Assembly: GCA_009746045.1 (NCBI GenBank)
Contig: RPFO01001660.1
Span: forward strand, 1-64,000
Direction of reading: 5' to 3'
DNA length: 64,000 bases
Origin: Mesostigma viride
Taxonomy: Eukaryota; Streptophyta; Mesostigmatophyceae; Mesostigmatales; Mesostigmataceae
Shown here piece after piece: positions 34,905-46,023 of this stretch. Both the position numbers and the translations under genes were made by a program. Numbering within the stretch: the first letter of the stretch is position 1; each line of letters opens with the position of its first letter. The notes beneath the pieces are model-generated. The model was not told the DNA's origin. It did no database searches and saw nothing but the letters and a program-made list of their open reading frames with translations.

Positions 34905-35890
34905 TGTGCCGCTCCGCCGCTCCGCCGCTCCGCCGCCCGCCGGCTGCGCCGCCGGCCCGCCGCGCGCCGGCTGCCCCGCCCCGTAGCCCGTCGACAGGCT
35001 GCCCCGCCCCGCCGCATGCCAGCTGCGCCGGCCCGCCGCCCACGCGCGCCGGCAGCGCCGTTGGCCCCCCGCGCGCCGACGGCCCTGCCCCGCCGCCCGT
35101 TGACAGCCCCGCCCCGCCGCATGCCAGCTGCGCCGGCCCGCCGCCCATGCGCGCCGGCAGCGCCGCTGGCCCCCCGCGCGCCGACGGCCCTGCCCCGCCG
35201 CCCGTCGACTGCCCCGCCCCGCCGCCCGTCGACAGCCCTGCCCCGCCGCATGCAGGCTGCGCCGCCGCTGCCACCTCGCTGCGCGCTGGCTGCGCCACCT
35301 CGCCGCCCGCCGACGGCGCCGCCCCGCCGCGCACCGGCTGCCCCGCCCCGCCGCCTGTCGACTGCCCCGCCCCGCCGCATGCCAGCTGCGCCGGCCCGCC
35401 GCCCACGCGCGCCGGCAGCGCCGCTGGCCCCCCGCGCGCTGACGGCCCTGCCCCGCCGCCCGTCGACTGCCCCGCCCCGCCGCCCGTCGACAGCCCCGAC
35501 CCACCGCATGCCAGGTGCGCCGGCCCGCCGCCCGCGCGCGCCGGCAGCGCCGCTGGCCCCCCGCGCGCCGACGGCCCTGCCCCGCCGCCCGTCAACAGCC
35601 CTGCCCCGACGCCCGTCGACAGCCCCGCCCCGCCGCATGCCAGCTGCGCCGGCCCGCTGCCCACGCGCGCCGGCAGCGCCGCTGGCCCTGCCCCGCCGCC
35701 CGTCGACTGCCCCGCCCCGCCGCCCGTCGACAGCCCTGCCCCGCCGCATGCCAGGTGCGCCGGCCCGCCGCCCGCGCGCACCGGCAGCGCCGCTGGCCCC
35801 CCGCGCGCCGACGGCCCTGCCCCGCCGCCCGTCGACAGCCCCGCCCCGCCGCATGCCAGCTGCGCCGGCCGGCCGCCCATGCGCGCCATG
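34905..35890. repeat. GC-rich minisatellite
   Basis: Tandem array of ~40-bp and ~130-bp higher-order units containing CCCCGCCGCATGCCAGCTGC, GCGCGCCGACGGCCCTG and CGTCGACAGCCC. It leaves all frames open by composition, so the long open frames here are not evidence of genes. Confidence 0.9.
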
Positions 35891-36984
35891 CGCTTCGCAG
35901 GTCCATTGGGATCATGAGGCCTGCGCAGAATCTCACCTCGGAGGCCCGTGCTACTTCTAGTAAGATGCTTGCATTTTCAATGCGTCACCTATATGCAGGC
36001 ATAGAGGGTGGTACATGGCGCTAGACTCATCAAGGGATAGGAGCCATGCCCTCAGCAATTACTCACCTCCTGGCCCTTGCTGTTGCGGTCTCGGATGAAG
36101 ATGATGGTCTACACGCCGCCGCATGCAAACAAGGAATGAGAGACAAAGCCGTGCGAGGCCAATATGGGCACAGTGAGAGAAACAAGTCGACGCGAACCTA
36201 CATCACGAGTGTCAGCGAAGGGGACCCATGGGAGAAGTCTCCCTCCCATGGTATCATTCACGGACACACGCAGCGGCCATGGGAACAGCCAAAACAGCAG
36301 GTTCACACACGCAAGGGCAACGACCTGCAGTGCCTGACCAGCATGTCGGTCAGTTGTGATTGGCAAGGCAGAGCCACACACACCAGGTACACGCTGCATG
36401 GGCAGGGAAGACGCTCTTACATGAGAAAAAGCGAGGAAACGTGCGCGAGAAGGATATTAAGAGCGATCCGCGCTAGAAGGATGCTACAATAGCATCATAT
36501 ATTCAAGAATTAGCAAAGAAAGATGTAGAAAAGAGACAAAAGAAAGAAATACGAGAGAAAGCAAAGACAGGGAGCTGCCAAACAGGGCAGACAAAAGGTT
36601 ACGAGCGGCAAGAGTTGTGAACGCTGCACTTGATTGCTTTCTCTGACTTGTCAACTGCGAAGAGTGACTGACTTACCTCTCTGGAAATGGTATGCTCAGC
36701 ATCCCATGGTAATGAAATGGTGAGCTATGCTGTCAGACATGCCTATATAACATAGCTACCCTAGGGTCCTAATACAAAACTAGAAATCAAACCATACCGT
36801 GAGTTTCCCGGCTCGCACGGCCTCCTCCCTTTGTGCCGACGCCTGCAAACACAACGGGCCGTGGAGGAGGGTGGAAAGGTGGGCAAGTGTGGAGGAGTTT
36901 GGGGGGGACCGGGTTGAGCAGCGGTGGGGGAAAGATGTGCCGGTCATGATGTTGTCAACTACAGCTGTTGTATCGTGATTCACC
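35891..36984. other. Non-coding part of the nested element
   Basis: About 1.1 kb without a convincing gene. A short open stretch at 36046-36492 has no homology I recognise and atypical composition. Lower GC than the repeats on each side. Confidence 0.45.
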
Positions 36985-37290
36985 TTCAATAAGTCTACTG
37001 TTCTACATCCGGTGGTGGATGGACACAAGCAATAAAGGCCCCGCCCACAACTCAGATTTCTTTAGAAAATCTACTGATCTACATTCGATGGCGCCTTCAC
37101 AGAAGCAGGAAACTCCGCCCACCGGTCAAATGTGACGCCCAACAAAGCCCCAACTTATTTCTTCAAGAAGTATACTGTTTTACATCCGGTAGTGCTTGGA
37201 CAGAAGCAATATATAATAATATAAAGCCCGCCCACAAATCGGATTTCTTTACGAAAAACCTGTTTTACATTCGATGGGGTCTTGACAGAT
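36985..37290. repeat. Imperfect ~80-bp tandem repeat, about four copies
   Basis: Units contain CTACTGTTCTACATCCGGTGG, GACA(G/C)AAGCAATA and CCGCCCACAA…TTTCTTTA. Copies start near 36998, 37069, 37163 and 37256 with variable length. Confidence 0.65.
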
Positions 37291-37377
37291 TCAAGCAGCA
37301 ATACTCGTTTCTACCTGCGTGCGACTGCAGCGGCCGAGTGCTGCAACTTGCCTTCACGTCCCAGTCTTCACGTGTCA

Positions 37378-38585
37378 GTCCTGGTCTTCACGTCTTCACG
37401 TCTTCACGTCTTCACGTCTTCACGTCTTCACGTCTTCACGTCTTCACGACTTCACCTGAACTTGCGGCGTATCGTATCTTTGATACCTTGCATGCACGTC
37501 TTCACGTCTTCACGTCTTCACCGCGTCTTCACCTGTCTTCACCACGTCTTCACGTCTTCGCGTCTTCACGTCTTCACGGCTTCACCTGAACACCTGAACT
37601 TCACCTGAACTTGCCGTATCGTGTCTTCACGTCTTCACGTCTTCACGTCTTCACGTCTTCACCGCGTCTTCACCTGTCTTCACCACGTCTTCACGGCTTC
37701 ACGGCTTCACGTCTTCACGGCTTCACCTGAACACCTGAACTTCACCTGAACTTGCCGTATCGTGTCTTCACGTCTTCACGTCTTCACGTCTTCACGTCTT
37801 CACGTCTTCACCGCGTCTTCACCTGTCTTCACCACGTCTTCACGTCTTCGCGTCTTCACGTCTTCACGGCTTCACCTGAACACCTGAACTTCACCTGAAC
37901 TTGCCGTATCGTGTCTTCACGTCTTCACGTCTTCACGTCTTCACGTCTTCACCGCGTCTTCACCTGTCTTCACCACGTCTTCACGGCTTCACGGCTTCAC
38001 GTCTTCACGGCTTCACCTGAACACCTGAACTTCACCTGAACTTGCCGTATCGTGTCTTCACGTCTTCACGTCTTCACGTCTTCACGTCTTCACGTCTTCA
38101 CCGCGTCTTCACCTGTCTTCACCACGTCTTCACGGCTTCACGGCTTCACGTCTTCACGGCTTCACCTGAACACCTGAACTTCACCTGAACTTGCCGTATC
38201 GTGTCTTCACGTCTTCACGTCTTCACGTCTTCACGTCTTCACGTCTTCACCGCGTCTTCACCTGTCTTCACCACGTCTTCACGGCCTCACGGCTTCACGT
38301 CTTCACGGCTTCACCTGAACACCTGAACTTCACCTGAACTTGCCGTATCGTGTCTTCACGTCTTCACGTCTTCACGTCTTCACGTCTTCACGTCTTCACC
38401 GCGTCTTCACCTGTCTTCACCACGTCTTCACGGCTTCACGGCTTCACGTCTTCACGGCTTCACCTGAACACCTGAACTTCACCTGAACTTGCCGTATCGT
38501 GTCTTCACGTCTTCACGTCTTCACGTCTTCACGTCTTCACCGCGTCTTCACCTGTCTTCACCACGTCTTCACGGCTTCACCTGAA
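37378..38585. repeat. CGTCTTCA minisatellite with ~145-bp higher-order unit
   Basis: The basic unit is CGTCTTCA (8 bp). Units are grouped into seven higher-order repeats of ~140-150 bp, each ending CTTGCCGTATCGTG (near 37611, 37751, 37900, 38042, 38190, 38340, 38489). Period constancy and near identity indicate recent expansion by recombination. Confidence 0.9.
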
Positions 38586-38761
38586 CACCTGAACTTTGCG
38601 TATCGTATCTTTCATACATTGCATCATTTGCATGCCTTGGAGCTGCACGTCTTCAAGCAGTGTCACCCAGTTCCCGCTTGATTCAAATGCACTTCGCGCT
38701 TGAATTCGTGACTTCGCCCCGCTCAAGGTGGAAAGAATGATGGGCACTAGCCACGGGAACT

Positions 38762-39109
38762 ATGCCCGATGCTGATAGCCGAAGCGATGACATGGACGAA
38801 TTGATTGATTTGTGTTATGCCGGGGACGATTGTAGAAAATGGGTGCTAGGAAAGAAATCTGGTGCCATGAAAGTAGATTTTTTGGCCGGTGCAAACCACC
38901 AATGCGCCGGCCGATGTGGCAAGGTCCTGCACGGCAGCCAGAGCGCACCCAGCCAGAGCGTACCCAGCCGCTGCCGCCGCCGACCCCCGTACTGGTGGGC
39001 GTGGAACAGACGATGAGAGAGATGCAACGAGCTATGGAGAACCAAAGCAAGAAGGTTGAAGAGCTTGGTTTGCAGCTGCGTCAAGAGGTGCAGAAACAAG
39101 TGGTCCAGC

Positions 39110-39148
<39 letters not shown>

Positions 39149-39185
39149 TGCAGCAGCAACTGCAGCAGCAACTGCAGCAACAACT

Positions 39186-39251
<66 letters not shown>

Positions 39252-39387
39252 CTTCAGTTCCCGCAGGCAGCGTCGGCAATGTCGCAGTTTCCACAGGCAT
39301 TGTCGGCACTGCAGCAGTTTTCGCAGGGACCGTCGGCAGCAGAGCAGTTCCCGCAGGGATCATCGGTGGTGCAGCAGTTCTTTGTGA
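38762..39387 (+). CDS. Coiled-coil/polyglutamine ORF of the nested element
   Basis: ATG at 38762 (MPDADSRSDDMDELIDLC) followed by HQCAGRCGK. The frame appears to shift near 38940 into PARQPERTQPLPPPTP, a heptad-like helix (MREMQRAMENQSKKVEELGLQ) and ~45 glutamines encoded by CAG units (39115-39249), then an S/R-rich tail. A downstream acceptor-like TTCACATGCAG at 40525 suggests a further exon. Function unknown. Confidence 0.4.
39115..39249 (+). repeat. CAG repeat (polyQ)
   Basis: About 45 CAG units with a few CAA and CTG interruptions near 39149-39190. This is the polyQ tract of the coiled-coil ORF. Confidence 0.95.
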
Positions 39388-39464
39388 GTCATTCGTGTAG
39401 TGTTGAGTGGGTGGGGTGGGGGGTGTGTGGGGGGGGGGTGTAGGGGGGTTTGACTGTGTGACTG

Positions 39465-40345
39465 CGTGGCTGCTTGGCTGGAAAGGAGGGTGCGTGGCTG
39501 TGTGGCTGCGTGGCTGCGCTGCTGCGTGGCTGCGTGGCTGCGTGGCTGCGTGGCTGCGTGGCTGCGCTGCTGCGTGGCTGCGTGGCTGCGTGGCTGTGTG
39601 GCTGCGTGGCTGCGCTGCTGCGTGGCTGCGTGGCTGCGCTGCTGCGTGGCTGCGTGGCTGGAAAGGAGGGTGCGTGGCTGTGTGGCTGCGTGGCTGCGCT
39701 GCTGCGTGGCTGCGTGGCTGCTTGGCTGGAAAGGAGGGTGCGTGGCTGTGTGGCTGCGTGGCTGCGCTGCTGCGTGGCTGCGTGGCTGCGTGGCTGCGTG
39801 GCTGCGTGGCTGCGTGGCTGCGTGGCTGCGTGGCTGCGTGGCTGGAAAGGAGGGTGCGTGGCTGTGTGGCTGCGTGGCTGCGCTGCTGCGTGGCTGCGTG
39901 GCTGCGTGGCTGCGCTGCTGCGTGGCTGCGTGGCTGCGTGGCTGCGTGGCTGTGTGGCTGCGTGGCTGCGCTGCTGCGTGGCTGCGTGGCTGCGTGGCTG
40001 CTTGGCTGGAAAGGAGGGTGCGTGGCTGTGTGGCTGCGTGGCTGCGCTGCTGCGTGGCTGCGTGGCTGCGTGGCTGGAAAGGAGGGTGCGTGGCTGTGTG
40101 GCTGCGTGGCTGCGCTGCTGCGTGGCTGCGTGGCTGCGTGGCTGCGTGGCTGCTTGGCTGGAAAGGAGGGTGCGTGGCTGTGTGGCTGCGTGTAGCTGCG
40201 CTGCTGCGTGGCTGCGTGGCTGCGTGGCTGCGTGGCTGCGTGGCTGCGTGGCTGCGTGGCTGGAAAGGAGGGTGCGTGGCTGTGTGGCTGCGTGGCTGCG
40301 CTGCTGCGTGGCTGCGTGGCTGCGTGGCTGCGTGGCTGGCTGGGG
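39465..40345. repeat. GCTGCGTG minisatellite with GGAAAGGAGGG spacer units
   Basis: 8-bp GCTGCGTG units with GCTGCGCT variants. GGCTGGAAAGGAGGGTGCG recurs eight times at variable spacing (about 39477 to 40259), forming a higher-order array. Long open frames on both strands are composition artefacts. Confidence 0.9.
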
Positions 40346-41145
40346 GGGGGGGGGGTGCCGGGTGCGTGGATGCGTGGATGTGTGGCTGGGTGGGTGCGTC
40401 ACTGCGTGGCTGGCTGGCTCTGTGGCTGCGTGGGCGGCTGGATGGCCGGGTCAGCGTGGCTTCGTGTTCAATGGGATGCTAATATGTTGTTGCCTTTGGA
40501 TGCCACAGTTCATGGATTCTTTTGTTCACATGCAGGTGCTGCCGTCTTCCCCATCGACGTCGTCAAGACCGATGTCGCCAAGAAGGATGATGCAATCACT
40601 CTCGGCCATGTTTAACTCATGTGGGCCTTCATGGCCATACGGGAAATATTATTGAATCAGTTCTTTGACACTGAGTTGGCACTACGCAACACCTTTGATG
40701 CACATGAGTGCAGGGCGCATGTGTTGAAACCATGCAACCATGGCGATCCCTCAAAAAGTTTGGTTATGTAATAAGTGACACAATTATTCCGGACGTATGA
40801 TGGCCCAACGTCCTGTAAGGTTGAGTTGTCTTGGAGGAGGAGCGTGATGACCGCGGAAGCCGCGTGGGTGTCTGTAGTGCTATATCTTGAAGATGTACGG
40901 TCTTGGAAGAGTTATGGTCTTGGAATCATATAATAATGAACTTGGAATAAAGTTGCGGGCAGCCTTCAATTGGCATATGTTGTCTCATTGATGTTGTCTC
41001 ATTGCGTTAATGGGTCAATTGTCTTAGTTTATATAATGTATATCTTGGGAAACTCATTGCTTCAATAAAATGCATGCTAGGCGCAATCAACCCCCACAAA
41101 CACATCTGAAAACTGCACAGTGCATCAAATGTATCCTAGACAAAA
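40346..41145. other. Right part of the nested element
   Basis: Non-coding apart from a possible terminal exon of the coiled-coil ORF (40536-40655). Low-GC tail with AATAAA near 40952 and 41066. Two TAGGATACATTTG half-sites lie close to the right end. Confidence 0.45.
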
Positions 41146-41174
41146 AAATGTATCCTAATCCGGTAAAACCACCC
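41146..41174 (-). repeat. Right terminal inverted repeat of the nested element
   Basis: Reverse complement of 32044-32072, followed by duplicated CTA and the continuation of copia copy 2. Confidence 0.85.
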
Positions 41175-41177
41175 CTA

Positions 41178-42262
41178 GCGACTTCAAGCCTGATCCTGCC
41201 CAGCTAGGAGACTGACTCCAAGCTGACTGAGGTGCTGAGCAACTGACACCCATACTGCAACATCTGGACTGAAAAAGATGGGCCCCAGAACTCGTGCAAT
41301 ACTTGTGATGGCATCACGTTTAGCTCAACATGCCCGGGGAGTTCCTCCTCCTCGCGAGCTCACAAGGGAGATAGCTATGCCTGTCTGCCTATCCAGGGAG
41401 TGCATCACCAGCCAAGAGAGCCATTGTAAAAAAAATGCCAAGGTAACCGTTTAAGAGGTTCCATGTTGTTCCATCATCATCGCCCACTCAGAGAGAAAAT
41501 ACCCAGCCAGGCTGGGTCAACTGAGCTCAGGTTACCTGCAACCTGAGGAGTGACAGTGTACAGGTTTATTGCACCCTGCACTGTCCATGTTGTACCTGCA
41601 CAACATGTGAGGACCAGCCACCCCTGCCCTGCACAGAGGGGGCTGAAGTCCGAGTGACAGGTGACAGGACTATGACATCCTGGACCTGGCCACGTTGCAC
41701 CTGCACAACGTGTGAGACCAGCCACCCCTGCCCTGCACATGGGTGACTGAAGTCCTGGTGACAGGTGACAGGAATATTTCATCCTGCACCTGTGCTGAGC
41801 ACGTTGTACTAGACAACATGACAGCACCCATGCCTTTACTGCCACTGAACAGTAAGGCCAGGTGGCCCAGGATATCCACAGTGAACTGGGGTCCTGGGTA
41901 ACCACCTGTCAAGGGAGCTTTGACCCTCCACTTGAATGGGGGCACCTGAGCCACTGAGCTCAAGGCCAATCCACCAAGGCATACGCCCTAGTGGGAAAGG
42001 TGTGAGATACATCCCATGCCCACCTATGAAGGTGTGCATAACGAAATTCCATGGTGTTGAAAAAATCAAAACAGATTTTATTGGGCATAGGGCACGCAGA
42101 TGTATGAAAAACAGACTCCAACCAACCCCCCTTGCTGGAAGCCACAACCTACCCCTTGGACCTGCCCAAGGGGTACTGGGTGACCTAGGCGGCCCTGGTG
42201 AACAGGACCCTGCTAGGCGTCCCCCCTATGGGGCAGGGTTGCCTGCTTGCCATAGGGGTTCA
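41178..42262 (-). other. Copia copy 2 3' non-coding region
   Basis: Matches 8971-10055 of copy 1, including the ~100-bp repeats (41580-41790) and the minus-strand AATAAA near 42078-42084. No gene. Confidence 0.7.
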
Positions 42263-43630
42263 TCAAGTGGTACAACAGCTGGTATTGTCAGCTGCCTGCT
42301 GAGGCACTTTAGTGAGTGCATCAGCAGCGTTGTGTTTGTCCTCCACGTGACGGGTGGACTCCCAGTAGGTGGACTCCTGTTTCAGGACCACCCAGTCAAG
42401 ATCAGTGTGGACAGCATAGGGGTTAGCAAGGAAACTGAGGACTGACTGACTGTCAGTGAGCAAGTGTGCCACCACCCCAGCATTGCTGCCTGCTTGCATC
42501 TGCAACCAAACCAGCACATGATTCAAGTACCTGGCATGAAGCACTGCTGACACCACTGCCCTGCACTCAGCAGCATTGCTGCTGACAGCCTTGCGTCTAT
42601 GCAACCGGCTGTACCATGAAATGAGAGACAAGGGTGCATCATCATTCTGCACAAAATACAAGCCTGACTCCCTTGCCTGCAACTTGGTAATCTGCCTGGA
42701 CTCCATGGAACTATCCATCATAGCTTGGATGTGAATGGTTTTGTGGAGATCCAAGGAGTGCAAGATAAGGGGAGGGCCCTCCTGGAGAGTTTTGGTGATG
42801 GCTTTGTGACCTACTTGCATCAAGACATCATCATCAACTCTGCTAACCACAGCCAGGTGAGGTGCACACGTTGAGCACAACCACCCCAGCTTGCCTCTAA
42901 TGGTAGGACAGGCTCCAGGTTTGATTTTTGTTTGCAAAACCTCCAAGCAGCTGTGCATGTAATCATTGGGAGAGTAGAGTGCACACACCCACTGGTTTTG
43001 ATGCTGCTGGAGTTGTAACATTGTGCCACAAAATTTTATGGCAGTGGTGCCCAGCTCTACTTGCTTGCCAATCTCAAAATGCTGTGACACTTGTTGAATA
43101 AAATCATCCACAGCACGCCTTGGCCCAGCAATCAGCTGATCATCCCCATGCCACACAAAGGTGAGAATGCCATGAGGGTGTGGGACCACAAAGAAGCAAG
43201 GGTCTATGTCATCATATCTAGCCCCTAGCTTTTCAAACACAGCCTGAGCTGACATCCTGAAAATGCGAGGAGCTGATTGCAGCCCTTCAACACCTATGTT
43301 AGCTTTCAGGTACTGCTGAGGGATGTGTTTTGCCCAAACTCTGGGAGTGGAGACTACATACACCTGACCATGCCACACTTGTTGTGCTATCTCAGGTGAG
43401 CCTTTCAGGAAAGCCCTTTTAATGTCTGTAGCCTTACATACATAGTCATCCCCATCATTGAGATGACCCACAAAGACAGACAGCAAGATTTTTAGGGATG
43501 TTTGCTGAATGCCTGGCGTGTACAACTCTGCCTCTGTCAGATCAGTGGTGCCCTTGAACTCTGTCACACAAGGTCTAGCATGAAAATGACTGACCCATCT
43601 GCTGCTGGCTTATGTTTACACACAAACTTC
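42263..43630 (-). CDS. Copia copy 2 reverse transcriptase and RNase H
   Basis: One frame of 434 codons from 43567 to the stop at 42263, preceded by a short N-terminal block (KKPAGCKHLRLKFVCKHKP) one frame away. The RT shows DIKRAFLKG and VWHGDDQLIAG: the catalytic pair sits in a HGDD context instead of YVDD. RNase H has MMDSSMES, NAAECRAVVS, LLTDSQSVL and HNAADALTK, covering the D-E-D-D set. Copia family by motif style. A frameshift near 43600 separates it from the protease-bearing frame. Confidence 0.88.
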
Positions 43631-45650
43631 AGGCGCAAGTGCTTGCACCCTGCAGGCTTTTTGTCAATAGGTGTGACAGGGGAGTATGAGAAGGACTAAG
43701 AGGATCTGGCACTACCCATTCTTCCCTGGCCTTGTTAAAGGCCTCCACCCATTTTAGGAATCCTATGTGTGTGCGACAGTCTTGCTCTATCTGTTCATAA
43801 GAAAGAGGAGACATTTTAGCCACATCATGCTTGCCCAATCCAAATGAGTTGGGATGAAGTTTTTGGTTGTGAACCAGGTCTGCCACACAGGGTTCTTGCC
43901 CTGGGGCATACTTGGGTGTAGCAAATTTTACAGAAGCAATGTTGGTGTTAAGAAGTTTTTCAAGAGAAATTTTGAAATGATTCAGATCAACACCACCCAT
44001 GTCCTGGATGGATAGTCTATCACTGGATATGAGGACACCAGGGTAACAGAGAAAAGGATCCCCCAATAAAGCATTCCCTTTATAACCTTCCAAGACCTGA
44101 AAAGGAGTGGGGATACCGAGTATAGTCAACATGACCTGACCTAATACCTTGAGGGATGACTGCCCTGAGAAATCAGCCACATGGTGCCAGGGTGAAGGTT
44201 CCAAAGGCAAATGGGGCACAGCCAGGGCACTGATAATGCTGACCTGGGCTTGTGTGTCCACTGCAACCATAAATGGGCTATTGTCATTCTGCCCAACCTT
44301 CCCCACCTTAGCTGATCCTGCAGCAGTTTGAGCTTTGGCTCTATGAGCTGCTTGTAAAATGCGAACAGCGTCTGCTAGGCTGCGTTTGGAAGGTGCAGCT
44401 AGTGGCTGAGCTATGTTCACACTTGTAGAGGTGATAGGTTGCTGATCACCTGTTTTGCCAATGTGACCCTCTGCTGCAGGGGGCCAATCCTGCAGTGACT
44501 GCCTGCAATCATCAAGGGTGACCTGGGTGTCACAGTGGGTGTGGCTCTCACACTCACCAGTGGGTGTTCCAAACAACCACTCACTGGGCAACGCTGGGAT
44601 GCCAGGCAACTGTACAGGGCTGTCGGCCAACAGCTCTTCCTCCTCTGCCACGTCTGACACAGTTGGAAAATACAATTTCATCCTGTGAGGTGAACACCTG
44701 TGAATTTTTCCCGTGTCATTGTGTTTAACTAACACTGTCCTGCCAGTGGTGTTAAACTTTAGGATGGTGGCTGGCCCATGCCAGGTACCCACCTTGCCTA
44801 GTCCCGACTCCTTGTAGAATAGGACCTGATCCCCTTCTCTGAAGGTGGGACGTGGATGCTTTGCATCCTTGACAGCTAACCTGCTAGCTGTCTGTGCTCG
44901 CTGTGCGTTGTAGAGGGCTAGTACCTCAGGTGGATAAATGCCTGCATGCAATCCATCTGGTGTAATGACCACCCCTTGTGGGGTTTTCATGAGTGGCCTC
45001 CTGTTGAGGACTTGGCACAACCTGGTGGACCACAGAGCTCTGTCAGCATATGACCCACTGTCAGCCAGCAGATTGCCATCTTCTTTGGCTACAAGGGTTT
45101 TAATGGACCTGATGGCCCTTTCAATAATGCCTTGCCTCTCATGATCTTCTAGCCCAGCCAGATCAATAGCCTCACACCCTGGTTCATTGGCAAGACACGT
45201 GAACTGCTGATCCAGTAACAATGCCTCCACAGGGTAGTACCTGGCCTGAGCAATCAAGAGAGCCCTGAGCAACTGTGTCTTGTCCATTCCAGGTAATGGT
45301 TCAATGGTTGTGTACCTTGACCATGCATCTTTAAGTGCCAAGTAAGATTGTCCTTTGATATGAAAGACATCTCCTACCACCCTGCCCTTGCTCTTAGGTG
45401 GGGTAGCTACATGCCACTTAGGGGGTTTGGGTGCATTGAACTGACAATGCTGGCAGTGGGATCTGACCACCTGGCATGCACGTCTGAGTGCTGCCCCCCC
45501 TATTGCTGCTGCCACCACCTCTGCACTCACTTCATGCCCATAAAGGAAATGCAACTGCAAAGCAAGCTCCTGAAAACTGATCTGAGCATCCTCTGGGGGA
45601 CACTCTGCACACCTTGGGAACCATAGATGTGAAGGTTGGTTTAGAGACAT
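43631..45650 (-). CDS. Copia copy 2 integrase and retropepsin-like domain
   Basis: 673-codon frame. Integrase zinc finger H34-x4-H39, C66-x2-C69; catalytic D94 (GDVFHI), D147 (LLLDQQF), E177 (GIIERAI). A C-terminal GPY/F-like module (GTWHGPATILKF, ~288-300) follows. A linker precedes the retropepsin-like domain at ~455-535: VAVDTQAQVSIIS with D465, and ALLGDPFL as the C-terminal hydrophobic-glycine motif. The domain order integrase-protease is the reverse of the usual copia order, and the active site reads DTQA instead of DTGA/DSGA. Overlaps the gag frame by 119 bases, one frame apart. Confidence 0.88.
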
Positions 45651-45952
45651 AATCTTCTGAAACCAGCTGTAGCACCTTTCCAGAACTGCTCACTGCTCTG
45701 ACAGTGGGGCATGCAGATGAAAGAGGTGAAGCAGGCACACTCAAGCCAGCATGAGAGGGAGACTCACACTTCTTGCCGTAAGGAGGCCGCTTGCAGTCCT
45801 TGGGGTCACCGTGGGGCGGCCCGTGGCACTTGTGGCACAGGACGTCCAAATGCCCCAGCTCGTCCACGTTCTTGCGGCAGGTGGGCCGCAGGTGGTACTT
45901 CATGCCACAGCGGGTGCACCGCTGAGAAGACTTGTCCTCCTTGTCCTGCTTC

Positions 45953-46023
<71 letters not shown>

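Larger units (their letters stand above)
32044..41174. mobile_element. 9.1-kb terminal-inverted-repeat element nested in copia copy 2
   Basis: Ends are 29-bp perfect inverted repeats beginning GGGTGGTTTTACC, flanked by a 3-bp duplication CTA (32041-32043, 41175-41177). Copy 1 shows the uninterrupted site (CTTCAACCTG preceded by AGTCGCTAGC, reading plus). The TAGGATACATTTG half-site occurs twice at each end. Contents: an unknown gene at 33346-34876, a coiled-coil/polyQ ORF at 38762, and five blocks of tandem repeats. No recognisable transposase, so it is probably non-autonomous or encodes an unfamiliar one. Confidence 0.85.

Noticed and set aside
34833-35960. Long P/A/R-rich open frames on both strands
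   Set aside because: Produced by a GC-rich minisatellite that lacks stop codons in most frames; no conserved domain.
36046-36492. 148-codon plus-strand frame
   Set aside because: No recognisable domain, no promoter or polyadenylation signal; left as non-coding.
37378-38585. CRISPR-like array
   Set aside because: Repeat units are 8 bp with no unique spacers; a eukaryotic minisatellite fits better.
39389-40655. Long open frames rich in WLRGCVAA or HAATQPRS repeats
   Set aside because: Translation of the GCTGCGTG array in different frames; all are equally open.
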